Source of the DNA: Bifidobacteriaceae bacterium
Lineage (GTDB): Bacteria; Actinomycetota; Actinomycetes; Actinomycetales; WQXJ01
Assembly (NCBI GenBank): GCA_031255075.1
Contig: JAIRTF010000168.1
Span: 1-6,971, forward strand
Reading direction: 5' to 3'
DNA: 6,971 bases
The translations under genes were made by a program, and so were the position numbers. Of this stretch, positions 1 through 5,327 are shown piece after piece (the first letter of the stretch is position 1; each line of letters begins with the position of its first letter). Under the pieces are notes generated by a model. The model was not told the origin of the DNA, did no database searches, and saw only the letters and a list, made by a program, of their open reading frames with translations.

Positions 1-958
1 CCACCGCATAGTTGCGGCTTGACTTCTGGCTGCCACCGCCAATGCCCTTCACTTCAGCGTCAGCCTGAGCGGTCGCTAAGATGGCCCGCCCCAGGTTGGG
101 ACCATCCCAAGACCGCAGCACCCGCCGGGCCTGATCGACCTGCCAACTAGCCATCCCCAACTCTTTGGCTGGGTCTTTGCCATTTTGGATGGCCCCTCCT
201 ACCAGCGCCAACTGGCGCAAGCGGCTGGCCAGCACTGCTATCAACAGCACCGGCTCAGCGCCGGCCCCCAAGGCGTAGCGCGCCAACCGCAGCGCCTCAC
301 CGGTTTGACCGGTGACGGCGGCATCGGCCACCTTGTAGGCGGTCGGCTCCAAACGGCCACCGTAGTAGCGGTCCACCATGGCGGCGCTGATCCGACCAGT
401 GGTGTCAGCCATGATCTGCGATGCCGCGGAGGCCAGTTCCCGCAGGTCAGACCCGACCGCCTCAACCAGTGCCCTGACTGCTCCCAGTTCGGCTTGGCGG
501 CCGCCGGCCGAAAATTCGGCGCCGAGGAAGGCCTCTTTGTCGCGGTCATACTTGATCTCTGCGGCGTTGACTTCTTTGGCGTGGGCCTTGCGCAGGGCTT
601 CGACCAGTTTGGCGACCCGCTTGCCGCCGGCATGTCTGAAGATGACCATGGCCTCTGGGTTTGGCGCGGCCACATAGGCCAAGGCCTCGCTCAGCAGCGG
701 CTCGGTCATCCGTTCGGCGCCGGCCACGACCACCACTGTGAACGGTGCGAACAACGAACCACTGGCCGCCTCCGCCAACGATCCCCCAGCTGAAGCGTCC
801 AAGTCAACGGATTCAACTTCGGGGTGTTCCTCTTTGATCAGCCGTTTCAACCGCTCCACGGCGCGGTCCGCCAGCAGGTCCTCCGGTCCCATGATCAATA
901 CCAGGCGGCTCGGTTCGGCCCGGTTCCATGGAACGGCGGTGCGGCTGCTTGTTGCCAT
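1..958 (-). CDS. holA: DNA polymerase III subunit delta, C-terminus cut by window edge
   Basis: This is the clamp-loader subunit that opens the beta sliding clamp at primed sites; it acts in the cytoplasm as part of the polymerase III holoenzyme. The reading frame is open without a stop from the ATG at 958-956 to position 1, giving 319 codons. Recognisable stretches include an N-terminal LVLIMGPEDLLADRAVERL (about residues 19-37), FAPFTVVVVAGAER in the first domain, then VGSDLRELASAASQI and AYKVADAAVTG in the middle and C-terminal domains, and AEVKG close to the edge. These align from memory with mycobacterial HolA (VGSDVRELASACSQL, DIADKAVAG, ADVKG). Family length suggests only some 10-20 residues are missing. 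The start is supported by GAGAAG about 9 nt upstream; an in-frame GTG at 964-962 is a weaker alternative. The gene is divergent from glgC. The stretch before the final YAV carries a short Gly/Ser-rich insertion compared with the mycobacterial protein. Confidence 0.93.
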   Translation of the reverse strand, partial: MATSSRTAVPWNRAEPSRLVLIMGPEDLLADRAVERLKRLIKEEHPEVESVDLDASAGGSLAEAASGSLFAPFTVVVVAGAERMTEPLLSEALAYVAAPNPEAMVIFRHAGGKRVAKLVEALRKAHAKEVNAAEIKYDRDKEAFLGAEFSAGGRQAELGAVRALVEAVGSDLRELASAASQIMADTTGRISAAMVDRYYGGRLEPTAYKVADAAVTGQTGEALRLARYALGAGAEPVLLIAVLASRLRQLALVGGAIQNGKDPAKELGMASWQVDQARRVLRSWDGPNLGRAILATAQADAEVKGIGGGSQKSSRNYAV

Positions 959-1016
959 AGTCACTAGCTTCTCACGTCCCACTGACAGCGCCGGCGGCAT
1001 CGAACAACTGGCGGGA

Positions 1017-1040
1017 GCGAAGCTTCGCGAAACCGGTTCC
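1017..1040. promoter_or_regulatory. Two abutting palindromes, possible operator between holA and glgC
   Basis: Positions 1017-1028 read GCGAAGCTTCGC, a perfect 12-bp palindrome. Directly next to it, 1029-1040 read GAAACCGGTTCC, with a perfect AACCGGTT core and one mismatched outer pair. Their centres are 12 bp apart. They lie about 60 bp upstream of the holA start and 170 bp upstream of the glgC start, outside any credible gene. Perfect inverted symmetry in non-coding DNA suggests a dimeric regulator site, but no known operator is recognised and the function is inferred. Confidence 0.35.
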
Positions 1041-1136
1041 TAAGTGGCCGCCGACCCGAAGGGAGGGGCCCGGCAGAGCCCGCCGGCCACCGCGGCACCG
1101 ACCCGCACGGCACCAATCCAAGAGGTAGCCGGAAGC

Positions 1137-1172
1137 CAAGATCACCCTTACCCAGCAAGATCACCCTTACCC
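1137..1172. repeat. 17-nt perfect direct repeat upstream of the glgC promoter
   Basis: The sequence CAAGATCACCCTTACCC occurs at 1137-1153 and again at 1156-1172, a period of 19 bp with two bases between copies. No further copy was seen nearby. The repeat ends just before the candidate -35 box of glgC, so relative to a start site near 1211 it spans about -75 to -39, where activators usually bind. It could be a tandem regulator site or a recent small duplication. Confidence 0.7.
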
Positions 1173-1175
1173 GGA

Positions 1176-1204
1176 TGGAGAACACGGCCGAAACCGGGTA
1201 CTTT
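1176..1204 (+). promoter_or_regulatory. Candidate sigma-70-type promoter of glgC, leaderless
   Basis: A -10 box TACTTT (TANNNT type) lies at 1199-1204, and TGGAGA at 1176-1181 matches TTGACA at four of six positions with a 17-bp spacer. The predicted transcription start is 1211-1212, the A of the glgC ATG or the base before it. This fits leaderless transcription, common in actinobacteria, and explains why no Shine-Dalgarno stands at a usable distance before the ATG. It is a pattern match only. Confidence 0.5.
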
Positions 1205-1211
1205 TCTAGGT

Positions 1212-2453
1212 ATGGCTACTCCCCGCGTTCTGTCCATAGTTCTGGCTGGCGGCGAAGGCAAACGACTCATGCCGCTGACTCGCGACCGGGCCAAGCCGGC
1301 CGTGCCGTTCGGCGGCATCTACCGCCTGATCGATTTCCCTCTGTCAAACCTGGTGAACTCCGGCTACGTGCAGATCGTGGTGTTGACTCAATACAAGTCC
1401 CATTCGCTGGACCGGCATATCGCCTCCAACTGGAACCTGTCCTCCTTGTTGCATCAGTATGTGGCGCCGGTGCCGGCTCAGCAACGCAAGGGCAAGAACT
1501 GGTTCCTGGGCAGCGCAGACGCCATCTACCAATCGTTGAACCTGGTCGATGATGAACGCCCGGACATCGTGGTGGTGGTCGGCGCGGACCACGTCTACCG
1601 GATGGACTTCTCCCAGATGGTCAAGCAGCACATCGACAGCGGTGCGGATCTGACCGTGGCGGGCATCCGTCAGCCCATCGCTTTGGCGGACCAGTTTGGC
1701 GTGTTGGAGACAGACCCGGCCCGGCCCGGTTTCATCAAGCGTTTCCGTGAGAAGCCCACCGATGCCGAAGGCCTGCCAGATGACCCGCATTCCATCCTGG
1801 CCTCCATGGGCAACTATGTGTTCACCACCCAAGCCCTAATTGACGCAGTCTTGGCTGATGCCTCCAAGGTGTCCTCCCGGCATGACATGGGCGGAGACAT
1901 TGTGCCCTCTTTCGTGGACAAGGGCACCGCTGGTTTCTATGACTTCAAGTTCAACGACGTGCCCGGTTCCACTGAGCGGGACCGCGCCTATTGGCGTGAT
2001 GTGGGGACTCTGGACGTCTATTACGAAGCCCACCGCGATCTGATTTCAACGGTGCCGGTGTTCAACTTGTACAACTGGCGCTGGCCACTCATCACCGGCC
2101 GCACCGGGCAACCGCCCGCCAAATTCACCCATGCCGAACCGGGCCGAATTGGCCACGCTTCGCGATCTCTGGTCTCCCCTGGTGTGATTGTCTCCGGTGG
2201 CACCATTTCCGGTTCGGTGGTTTCGCCTGGCGCCTATGTTCATTCCTGGGCCGAGGTGTCAGATTCGGTGATCCTCCATGATGTGGAGATTGGCCGCCAC
2301 GCCCGCGTCAACCGGGCCATCTTGGACAAATCGGTTGTGGTGGCCCCCGGCGCCACCGTCGGAATTGACCAGGAACTGGACCGCGACCGGGGCTATGAGG
2401 TCACGGCCGGCGGCATCACCGTGGTTGCCAAGGGCGCTACTGTCGAAGCGTGA
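1212..2453 (+). CDS. glgC: Glucose-1-phosphate adenylyltransferase (ADP-glucose pyrophosphorylase)
   Basis: The enzyme makes ADP-glucose from ATP and glucose-1-phosphate, the committed step of bacterial glycogen and related alpha-glucan synthesis. The 413-residue product has the nucleotidyltransferase loop GGEGKRLMPLT (13-23), KPAVPFGG (28-35), LTQYKSHSLDRHI (58-70), GSADAIYQSL (100-109), GADHVYRMD (124-132) with the metal-binding Asp, REKP (179-182), GNYVF (200-204) and HDMGGDIVP (224-232). A left-handed beta-helix with hexapeptide repeats fills roughly residues 315-413. Length and motifs match actinobacterial GlgC (about 404 residues). The frame stays open upstream to a GTG at 1044, but homologues begin at the LSIVLAGGEGKRL strand, so the ATG at 1212 is chosen; the extra 56 residues would be Pro/Arg-rich and unlike the family. 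The -10 box is placed for a leaderless mRNA. The stop overlaps the serB start. The usual mycobacterial neighbour glgM is absent; holA lies divergently instead. Confidence 0.96.
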   Translation: MATPRVLSIVLAGGEGKRLMPLTRDRAKPAVPFGGIYRLIDFPLSNLVNSGYVQIVVLTQYKSHSLDRHIASNWNLSSLLHQYVAPVPAQQRKGKNWFLGSADAIYQSLNLVDDERPDIVVVVGADHVYRMDFSQMVKQHIDSGADLTVAGIRQPIALADQFGVLETDPARPGFIKRFREKPTDAEGLPDDPHSILASMGNYVFTTQALIDAVLADASKVSSRHDMGGDIVPSFVDKGTAGFYDFKFNDVPGSTERDRAYWRDVGTLDVYYEAHRDLISTVPVFNLYNWRWPLITGRTGQPPAKFTHAEPGRIGHASRSLVSPGVIVSGGTISGSVVSPGAYVHSWAEVSDSVILHDVEIGRHARVNRAILDKSVVVAPGATVGIDQELDRDRGYEVTAGGITVVAKGATVEA

Positions 2454-3097
2454 GCCCAACCCATCTGCTGGTGGCAGACGTAGATTCCACTCTGACCACC
2501 ACCGAAGGCATTGATTTGCTGGCCGAACTGGCGGGCTCTGGCGCCCAGGTGGCGGCCATCACCGAAGCGGCCATGCGCGGCGAACTGGACTTCGCCGAAT
2601 CCCTCAAGGAGCGCGTCGCCACCCTGGCCGGCTTGCCGCTGACCGCGCTGGCCACCGCCAACAGGGCTGTCGGCATCACACCCGGCGCACTAGAACTCAT
2701 CACTGCCCTCCACGCCGAGGGTTGGGCTGTGGGCGCAGTTTCTGGGGGCTTCACTCACATGGTGGCGCCGTTGGCGGAGACCTTAGGTTTGGACTTCTAC
2801 CGCGCCAACACCCTCCAGGTGGCCGATGCCGCTCTGACCGGCACCGTTCTACCCCCCGTTATTGACCGGGCCGCCAAGGCCGAAGCTTTAGTCGAGTGGG
2901 CAGCCGAGCTGGGTATTCCGCTGGAGCGCACCGCCGCCATTGGCGATGGCGCCAACGATCTGGACATGTTGGAGTCTGCCGGCCTGTCAATCGCTTTCGG
3001 TGGCAAACCGGCGGTGGTGGCTGCGGCTGACCACGCCATCACCGAAAGCTTGATGGCAGCATTGCCAATTCTGCGCCGCTTCGCCCGCCGCGCCTAG
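2450..3097 (+). CDS. serB: Phosphoserine phosphatase, HAD family, single domain
   Basis: It hydrolyses O-phosphoserine to L-serine, the last step of the phosphorylated serine pathway. The 215-residue protein shows the HAD motifs in order: DVDST at 10-14 (D10 nucleophile, D12 acid/base), MRGELDF at 42-48 in the cap, SGG at 98-100, K143, and GDGANDLDM at 165-173 with the magnesium-binding aspartates. MRGELDF, SLKERVATL and AIGDGANDL are close to E. coli SerB. There is no ACT domain, unlike mycobacterial SerB2, so serine feedback through an ACT module is not expected. The GTG start is the only one ahead of motif I; it overlaps the glgC stop as GTGA, which implies translational coupling, and no good Shine-Dalgarno is present. 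The TAG stop overlaps the stop of the convergent phosphatase gene. A related HAD phosphatase is possible but less likely. Confidence 0.92.
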   Translation: MSPTHLLVADVDSTLTTTEGIDLLAELAGSGAQVAAITEAAMRGELDFAESLKERVATLAGLPLTALATANRAVGITPGALELITALHAEGWAVGAVSGGFTHMVAPLAETLGLDFYRANTLQVADAALTGTVLPPVIDRAAKAEALVEWAAELGIPLERTAAIGDGANDLDMLESAGLSIAFGGKPAVVAAADHAITESLMAALPILRRFARRA

Positions 3098-3603
3098 GCC
3101 AGCGGTGTCAACAGCCAGCGCAGCAAGGTGGGCTCAAATCCAACCGATTCCCACGGCCCATCCACTTGGATAACCGCCATTCCAGCTGTCGGCATGCCGC
3201 GGCGAACCCGGGTGACGGTGTCCGGATCAGATCCAGTCGAAGCCAAGCTGTAGGCCGCCGCGGACATAGTTGGTTCGTGGCCCACCACCATGGCTACGGT
3301 GGCCGAATCGGGGACCGTATGCACGGCATCGAGCACCTCGGGGACATAACCGGTGTACAGCGGTTCAACCAGGGTGGCGTCCAAGTCCCAACTGGCCGCC
3401 GCGGCCAGCGCGTTATATGTCTGACGCGCCCGGCGGGCGGTTGAAACCAACGCCACGTCCGGCTCCAGTTTCAGGCTGCACAATTCGCGGCCCAGGATTC
3501 GGCATTGTTCATAGCCCAATTCGGTCAGTGAACGTTTGGCATCGCTGCTTTCATCGCCGTGGCCGGCTTTGGCGTGACGCACCAACAGGAGTGTCCGGGT
3601 CAT
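3094..3603 (-). CDS. sixA: SixA-like phosphohistidine phosphatase (histidine phosphatase family)
   Basis: A 169-residue cytosolic enzyme of the phosphoglycerate-mutase-like histidine phosphatase superfamily. It opens with LLLVRHAKA, giving R9 and the phospho-accepting H10. SLTELG (25-30) matches the RPLTERG-type element, STARRARQT (54-62) supplies the second active-site Arg, E80 is the likely acid, and VGHEP (107-111) supplies the second catalytic His, H109. The small size without a mutase insertion fits SixA, which in E. coli removes phosphate from protein histidines; the substrate here is unknown. The ATG at 3603 has an in-frame TAG four codons upstream, so the start cannot lie further out. 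TAGAAT at 3615-3610 is spaced for a leaderless transcript. It lies 47 bp downstream of fabI and may also be read through from that operon. Its last bases overlap the stop of convergent serB. Confidence 0.87.
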   Translation of the reverse strand: MTRTLLLVRHAKAGHGDESSDAKRSLTELGYEQCRILGRELCSLKLEPDVALVSTARRARQTYNALAAAASWDLDATLVEPLYTGYVPEVLDAVHTVPDSATVAMVVGHEPTMSAAAYSLASTGSDPDTVTRVRRGMPTAGMAVIQVDGPWESVGFEPTLLRWLLTPLA

Positions 3604-3609
3604 GCTGGG

Positions 3610-3615
3610 ATTCTA
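3610..3615 (-). promoter_or_regulatory. Candidate -10 box for a leaderless sixA transcript
   Basis: The minus strand reads TAGAAT (five of six to TATAAT) followed by exactly six bases and then the sixA ATG at 3603. A start on the A of the ATG is the expected geometry for a leaderless mRNA. No convincing -35 box is seen. An AAGGAGG at about 3633-3639 is 29 bases from the ATG, too far to serve it. Confidence 0.5.
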
Positions 3616-3650
3616 CCTAGCCGCAGGCGGGCCTCCTTCAGGCGCGTCGT

Positions 3651-4418
3651 TTACTGTCCCATGGCGTGAACGCCGCCGTCCACGTGCACAATCTCTCCGG
3701 TGGTGGCTGGGAACAGGTCTGAGGTGAGGGCTATGACCGCTTTGGCGGCCGCTACCGGTGAGGCTGAATCCCAGCCCAATGGCGCCCGGGCGGACCAGGT
3801 TCCTTCCATTTGGTCAAAGCCCGGGATTGCTGTAGCGGCTACGGTCTTGATTGGCCCGGCCGCCACCAAGTTGACCCGAATTCGGCTGGGCCCCAGATCG
3901 CGTGCCAAGTAGCGGGCGGCCGATTCGAGGGCGGCTTTGGCCACACCCATCCAGTCATAGACCGGCCAGGCGAAGGCTGCGTCAAAGGTCAACCCGGTGA
4001 TGCCGGCGCCCGGTTGGAGCAGCGGCAAAGTGGCTTCTGCCAGGGATTTCAGTGAGAAGGCAGATGTTTCGATGGCCGTGGCCACATCTGGCCACTGTCC
4101 GGTCATAAAGTTGCCGCCCATGATCCGGGTGGGTGCGAAGCCGATCGAATGGACTACCCCTTCCAGGGTGTCCACGTGGGCTTTACAGCGATCAGCCAGG
4201 CTGGCCAATTCTTCCGGGTCGGTCACATCCAACGGCTCTACGGGCGTCGGTTTGGGCAGCCGTTTGACCGTGGCGGCGGTTAGCCGGGCAGCTTTGCCAA
4301 AGGCTGTGGCCACCACGTTGGCGCCTTCCAATTGGGCTAGCCGGGCCACCTCAAAGGCGATCGATTTGTCCGTCAGAATGCCTGTGACCAGCAAGTTCTT
4401 GCCATCCAAGAGTCCCAT
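3651..4418 (-). CDS. fabI: Enoyl-ACP reductase (NADH), InhA/FabI type
   Basis: It reduces trans-2-enoyl-ACP, the last step of each FAS-II elongation cycle. The 255-residue product opens MGLLDGKNLLVTGILTDKSI, as InhA does, with the FabI-type Gly/Ser dinucleotide motif (12-20, S19-I20), D64-V65 for adenine, HSIGF (90-94), and the catalytic pair Y154 and K161 in YDWMGVAK, followed by NLVAAGPIKT (183-192). F145 corresponds to InhA F149. Two differences from mycobacterial InhA stand out: the substrate loop between GPIKT and RAPLGW is about 10 residues shorter, and W151 replaces the Met before the Pro of the active-site loop. The ATG at 4418 is chosen because homologues start there and it lies one base after the fabG stop (TGACATG). 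A longer start at 4466 would overlap fabG by 47 bases. TGGGG about 8 bases upstream is a weak ribosome site, so coupling to fabG is likely. Confidence 0.95.
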   Translation of the reverse strand: MGLLDGKNLLVTGILTDKSIAFEVARLAQLEGANVVATAFGKAARLTAATVKRLPKPTPVEPLDVTDPEELASLADRCKAHVDTLEGVVHSIGFAPTRIMGGNFMTGQWPDVATAIETSAFSLKSLAEATLPLLQPGAGITGLTFDAAFAWPVYDWMGVAKAALESAARYLARDLGPSRIRVNLVAAGPIKTVAATAIPGFDQMEGTWSARAPLGWDSASPVAAAKAVIALTSDLFPATTGEIVHVDGGVHAMGQ

Positions 4419-4419
4419 G

Positions 4420-5211
4420 TCAGTGCCCCATTCCAAGTGCTCCGTCAACCGGCAGAATTGCCCCACTAACGTACCTGGCGCCTGCCAGGAACAGCGCCGC
4501 GCCGGCTACGTCTTCCACTGTGCCGAACCGCCCGGCCGGGATTTGGGACAGGTACTGCTCGCGGACCGCCTCCGGCAGTGCCGCCGTCATGTCGGTTTGG
4601 ATGAAGCCCGGCGCTATGACGTTGGCGGTAATGCCGCGCGGCCCTAGTTCTCTAGCCACCGATCTGGCCAACCCCACCAGGGCGGCTTTCGATGCCGAGT
4701 AGTTGGCTTGGCCACTCCCGCCGATTGACGCCACTACCGAACCCAGCAGAATCACCGCGCCGCTCTTGCGCCGCACCATTGACTTGGCCGCTCGCCGAAC
4801 GCAATAGAACGAGCCGGTCAGGTTGACATCACGGGTGGCGGCAAAGTCTTCATCACTCATACGAATGATCAGTTTGTCTCTGACCACGCCGGCGTTGGCG
4901 ACCAGCACTTCGACCGGTCCAAAGCGTTCCTCGGCCACCTCGAAGGCACGGTCTACGTCCGCTGAGCTGGTGACGTCAGCTTGGACGGTCATGTACCGCT
5001 CCCCCGTTCCGGGGCCACGTTCCGAGGCGACCTCGCGGTCCAGGATGGTCACGTTGTCGCCGGCTTTGTAGAAAGCCTCAGCCACGGCCTGGCCAATTCC
5101 TCGAGAACCGCCCGTAATCACCACATGGCGGCTCTGACTGTTTGAACCGTCTGCCTGGCTCCGATTTGGCCCTTGGGTGGCTGTTGACCCAGATTCTGGC
5201 TGGTGTGTCAA
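4420..5211 (-). CDS. fabG: 3-oxoacyl-ACP reductase, MabA/FabG type
   Basis: A classical short-chain dehydrogenase that reduces 3-ketoacyl-ACP in FAS-II. The 263-residue chain has a hydrophilic 27-residue N-terminal extension, then TGGSRGIG (33-40), NAG (106-108), N130, S158, Y171-SASK-K175 and PGFIQTD (201-207), and it ends in ALGMGH. The N-terminal extension and the GMGH tail resemble mycobacterial MabA (FabG1). D58 at the end of the second beta strand (TILDRE) is unusual, because most FabG proteins have a neutral residue there and use NADPH. The start is TTG at 5211, supported by AGGAGGA seven bases upstream; the ATG at 5219 is out of frame. The gene is first of the fabG-fabI pair, with 116 bp separating it from the ABC-F gene upstream. 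Other SDR reductases cannot be excluded from sequence alone, but the fabI neighbour makes FabG the best reading. Confidence 0.94.
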   Translation of the reverse strand: MTHQPESGSTATQGPNRSQADGSNSQSRHVVITGGSRGIGQAVAEAFYKAGDNVTILDREVASERGPGTGERYMTVQADVTSSADVDRAFEVAEERFGPVEVLVANAGVVRDKLIIRMSDEDFAATRDVNLTGSFYCVRRAAKSMVRRKSGAVILLGSVVASIGGSGQANYSASKAALVGLARSVARELGPRGITANVIAPGFIQTDMTAALPEAVREQYLSQIPAGRFGTVEDVAGAALFLAGARYVSGAILPVDGALGMGH

Positions 5212-5218
5212 AGTCTCA

Positions 5219-5225
5219 TCCTCCT
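5219..5225 (-). promoter_or_regulatory. Strong Shine-Dalgarno that fixes the TTG start of fabG
   Basis: The minus strand reads AGGAGGA, then seven bases, then TTG at 5211. This is the only near-consensus, well-spaced ribosome site seen in the window, and it decides the rare TTG start. Its first AGG lies at the 3' end of a possible hairpin. Confidence 0.8.
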
Positions 5226-5249
5226 GATCAGCTAAGTACCCTGGTCAGG
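5223..5249 (-). promoter_or_regulatory. Hairpin or paired CTGRTCAG operator ahead of fabG
   Basis: On the minus strand CCTGACCAG (5249-5241), a 9-base loop and CTGATCAGG (5231-5223) can form a 9-bp stem with one C-A mismatch. The 3' arm takes in part of the fabG Shine-Dalgarno. Read as DNA, CTGATCAG is a perfect palindrome and CTGGTCAG a near one, repeating every 17 bp. A candidate -10 box TAGCCT (5252-5247) overlaps the outer arm; if transcription starts there, near 5240, the full hairpin is not in the mRNA and the operator reading is preferred. Confidence 0.35.
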
Positions 5250-5327
5250 CTAGCGGCGGCAGGTAGCCGCGCGTGTGGTCGACTCACCCAACGGGGAACC
5301 GCCGCGATTTGTGGGAAACCACCAACG

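Noticed and set aside
185..793. A 202-codon plus-strand reading frame opposite holA
   Set aside because: It is antisense to a clear holA frame. The translation is low in recognisable motifs and rich in Gln, Gly and His, as expected from the reverse frame of a GC-rich gene.
964..1185. A 73-codon minus-strand frame in the holA-glgC gap
   Set aside because: No ribosome site, Arg/Pro-rich composition without motifs, and it spans the repeat and palindromes; most likely non-coding.
1175..1552. A 125-codon plus-strand frame starting at an ATG ahead of glgC
   Set aside because: Most of it lies inside glgC in another frame and its sequence is low-complexity Arg/Gln/Gly.
3601..3639. AAGGAGG followed by a possible CTG-started 8-codon leader frame ending in ATGA at the sixA start
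   Set aside because: CTG starts are rare, and the leaderless promoter for sixA would leave this stretch out of the main transcript. It is a coincidence unless ribosome profiling shows otherwise.
3997..4647. A 216-codon plus-strand frame across fabI and fabG
   Set aside because: It is antisense to two strongly supported genes and crosses their junction; no domain is visible.
5255..5327. A short GCGGC/GCCGC hairpin and GTGG/CCAC stem downstream of the ABC-F stop as a terminator
   Set aside because: Stems are only 4-5 bp and no T tract follows on the minus strand, so an intrinsic terminator is not supported.
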